From NCBI GenBank assembly GCA_965370315.1, contig CBDUTO010000004.1, positions 1 to 64,000 on the forward strand: a stretch of 64,000 nt of DNA, read 5' to 3'. The notes below the pieces were generated by a model, which was not told the DNA's origin, ran no database searches, and saw only the letters and a list, made by a program, of their open reading frames with translations. The DNA comes from 1-14-2-50-31-20 sp965370315 (GTDB taxonomy: Bacteria > Bacteroidota > Ignavibacteria > Ignavibacteriales > Melioribacteraceae). This document shows positions 63,679 through 64,000 of this stretch, piece by piece (position 1 is the stretch's first letter; each line of letters opens with the position of its first letter). A program made the position numbers and the translations under genes.

Positions 63679-64000
63679 TTATTGACAGACTTTATCAAAA
63701 ACTTCAGCAAGTTTTTTTGTTAAATTTTTCCGAGAGAATTGTTCTGCTTCAAATGTGTATGAAGAGTTATTCGCTTTCCAACTTTCATACATCTCTTTTA
63801 ATAATCTGTATGCACCATCATTGTCTTTATAGTCAACCATGCCTCCAGAATTTGACTGCTTGATAAACTCATTTGCATCACCATTTACAGGGCCAATTGC
63901 AAAGATAGGTTTTTTGCTTCCCATATATTCAAAGAGTTTGCCAGTTAAAAAGCCTTTATTATCTGCAACATTATCTATTACAAGTAATAGCACATCTGCA
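63679..64000 (-). CDS. C-terminal part of a GT-B glycosyltransferase (partial)
   Basis: The frame runs off the window. The visible residues (ADVLLLVIDNVADNKGFLTG, then KLFEYMGSKKPIFAIGPVNG and DANEFIKQSNSGGMVDYKDN) match the sugar-nucleotide half of family 4 enzymes. It is upstream of wecB in the same direction. A small hairpin (63654-63672) follows the stop. Confidence 0.75.
   Translation of the reverse strand, partial: ADVLLLVIDNVADNKGFLTGKLFEYMGSKKPIFAIGPVNGDANEFIKQSNSGGMVDYKDNDGAYRLLKEMYESWKANNSSYTFEAEQFSRKNLTKKLAEVFDKVCQ

Noticed and set aside
1..64000. tRNA, rRNA and CRISPR arrays
   Set aside because: No cloverleaf, rRNA core or regularly spaced direct repeat was recognised by reading; a covariance search could still find something short.

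Overview
This 64 kb window is AT-rich chromosomal DNA from a bacterium that most resembles the Fibrobacteres-Chlorobi-Bacteroidetes (FCB) group, probably something close to Ignavibacteria or Kapabacteria. The support is indirect: a type IX secretion sorting domain with the YPNPFNPTTKI-type motif (41688-43124), promoter -7 elements of the TANNTTTG type, a HisB phosphatase-dehydratase fusion, a DUF4905 protein and a DA1-type LIM peptidase. No rRNA, tRNA, CRISPR array or intact insertion sequence was found, so the phylum call is an inference.

Layout. 1-990: a truncated gene at the edge and a decayed tyrosine recombinase. 1-13.5 kb: secreted peptidases and transport (M16 protease, MATE pump, LIM/DA1 peptidase, Yip1 protein), tryptophanase, a DUF4905 protein, the amrA-amrB pair, a penicillin-binding-type serine hydrolase and a TRAP binding lipoprotein. 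13.6-17.2 kb: a nucleotidyltransferase, then metK and ahcY (S-adenosylmethionine cycle). 17.2-19 kb: a probable toxin-antitoxin pair (XRE-ImmA/IrrE plus PIN protein) with its own palindromic operator. 19.1-26.1 kb: exonuclease III, a PAS histidine kinase, a YgjP-like metallopeptidase, a Bax-inhibitor-1 protein, a thioredoxin lipoprotein and an M1 aminopeptidase.

26.4-41.7 kb is the centrepiece. A complete histidine operon on the minus strand (hisG-D-C-B-H-A-F-IE) and an arginine operon on the plus strand (argC-J-B-D-R-G-H) diverge from one control region at about 33.7-34.2 kb. I read an unannotated 23-codon leader peptide with three tandem His codons upstream of hisG. It is followed by a textbook terminator and a competing antiterminator. 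On the other side lies a 26-codon leader with an Arg-Arg-Arg-Pro-Arg run upstream of argC, plus two ARG-box-like operators. ArgR itself is encoded inside the arg operon.

41.7-54.4 kb: a T9SS-exported C25-like protein lacking a catalytic Cys, a histidine phosphatase, DUF2513, 3-methyladenine glycosylase I, a CoA-binding protein, an aldehyde dehydrogenase, a PhoH-family ATPase, an esterase, a small basic 36-residue protein, an antitoxin remnant, a DinB-like protein, an M24 peptidase and a GH13 lipoprotein. 54.5-64 kb: a LamG lipoprotein, then a minus-strand surface-polysaccharide cluster (glycosyltransferase, wecB, YfhO-like membrane protein, GT4, methyltransferase, flippase). That cluster is interrupted by a YhcG/DUF1016 nuclease gene carrying in-frame palindromic repeats.

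Intergenic spaces throughout hold short palindromic repeats of at least eight unrelated families. Several families occur two or three times in this window.
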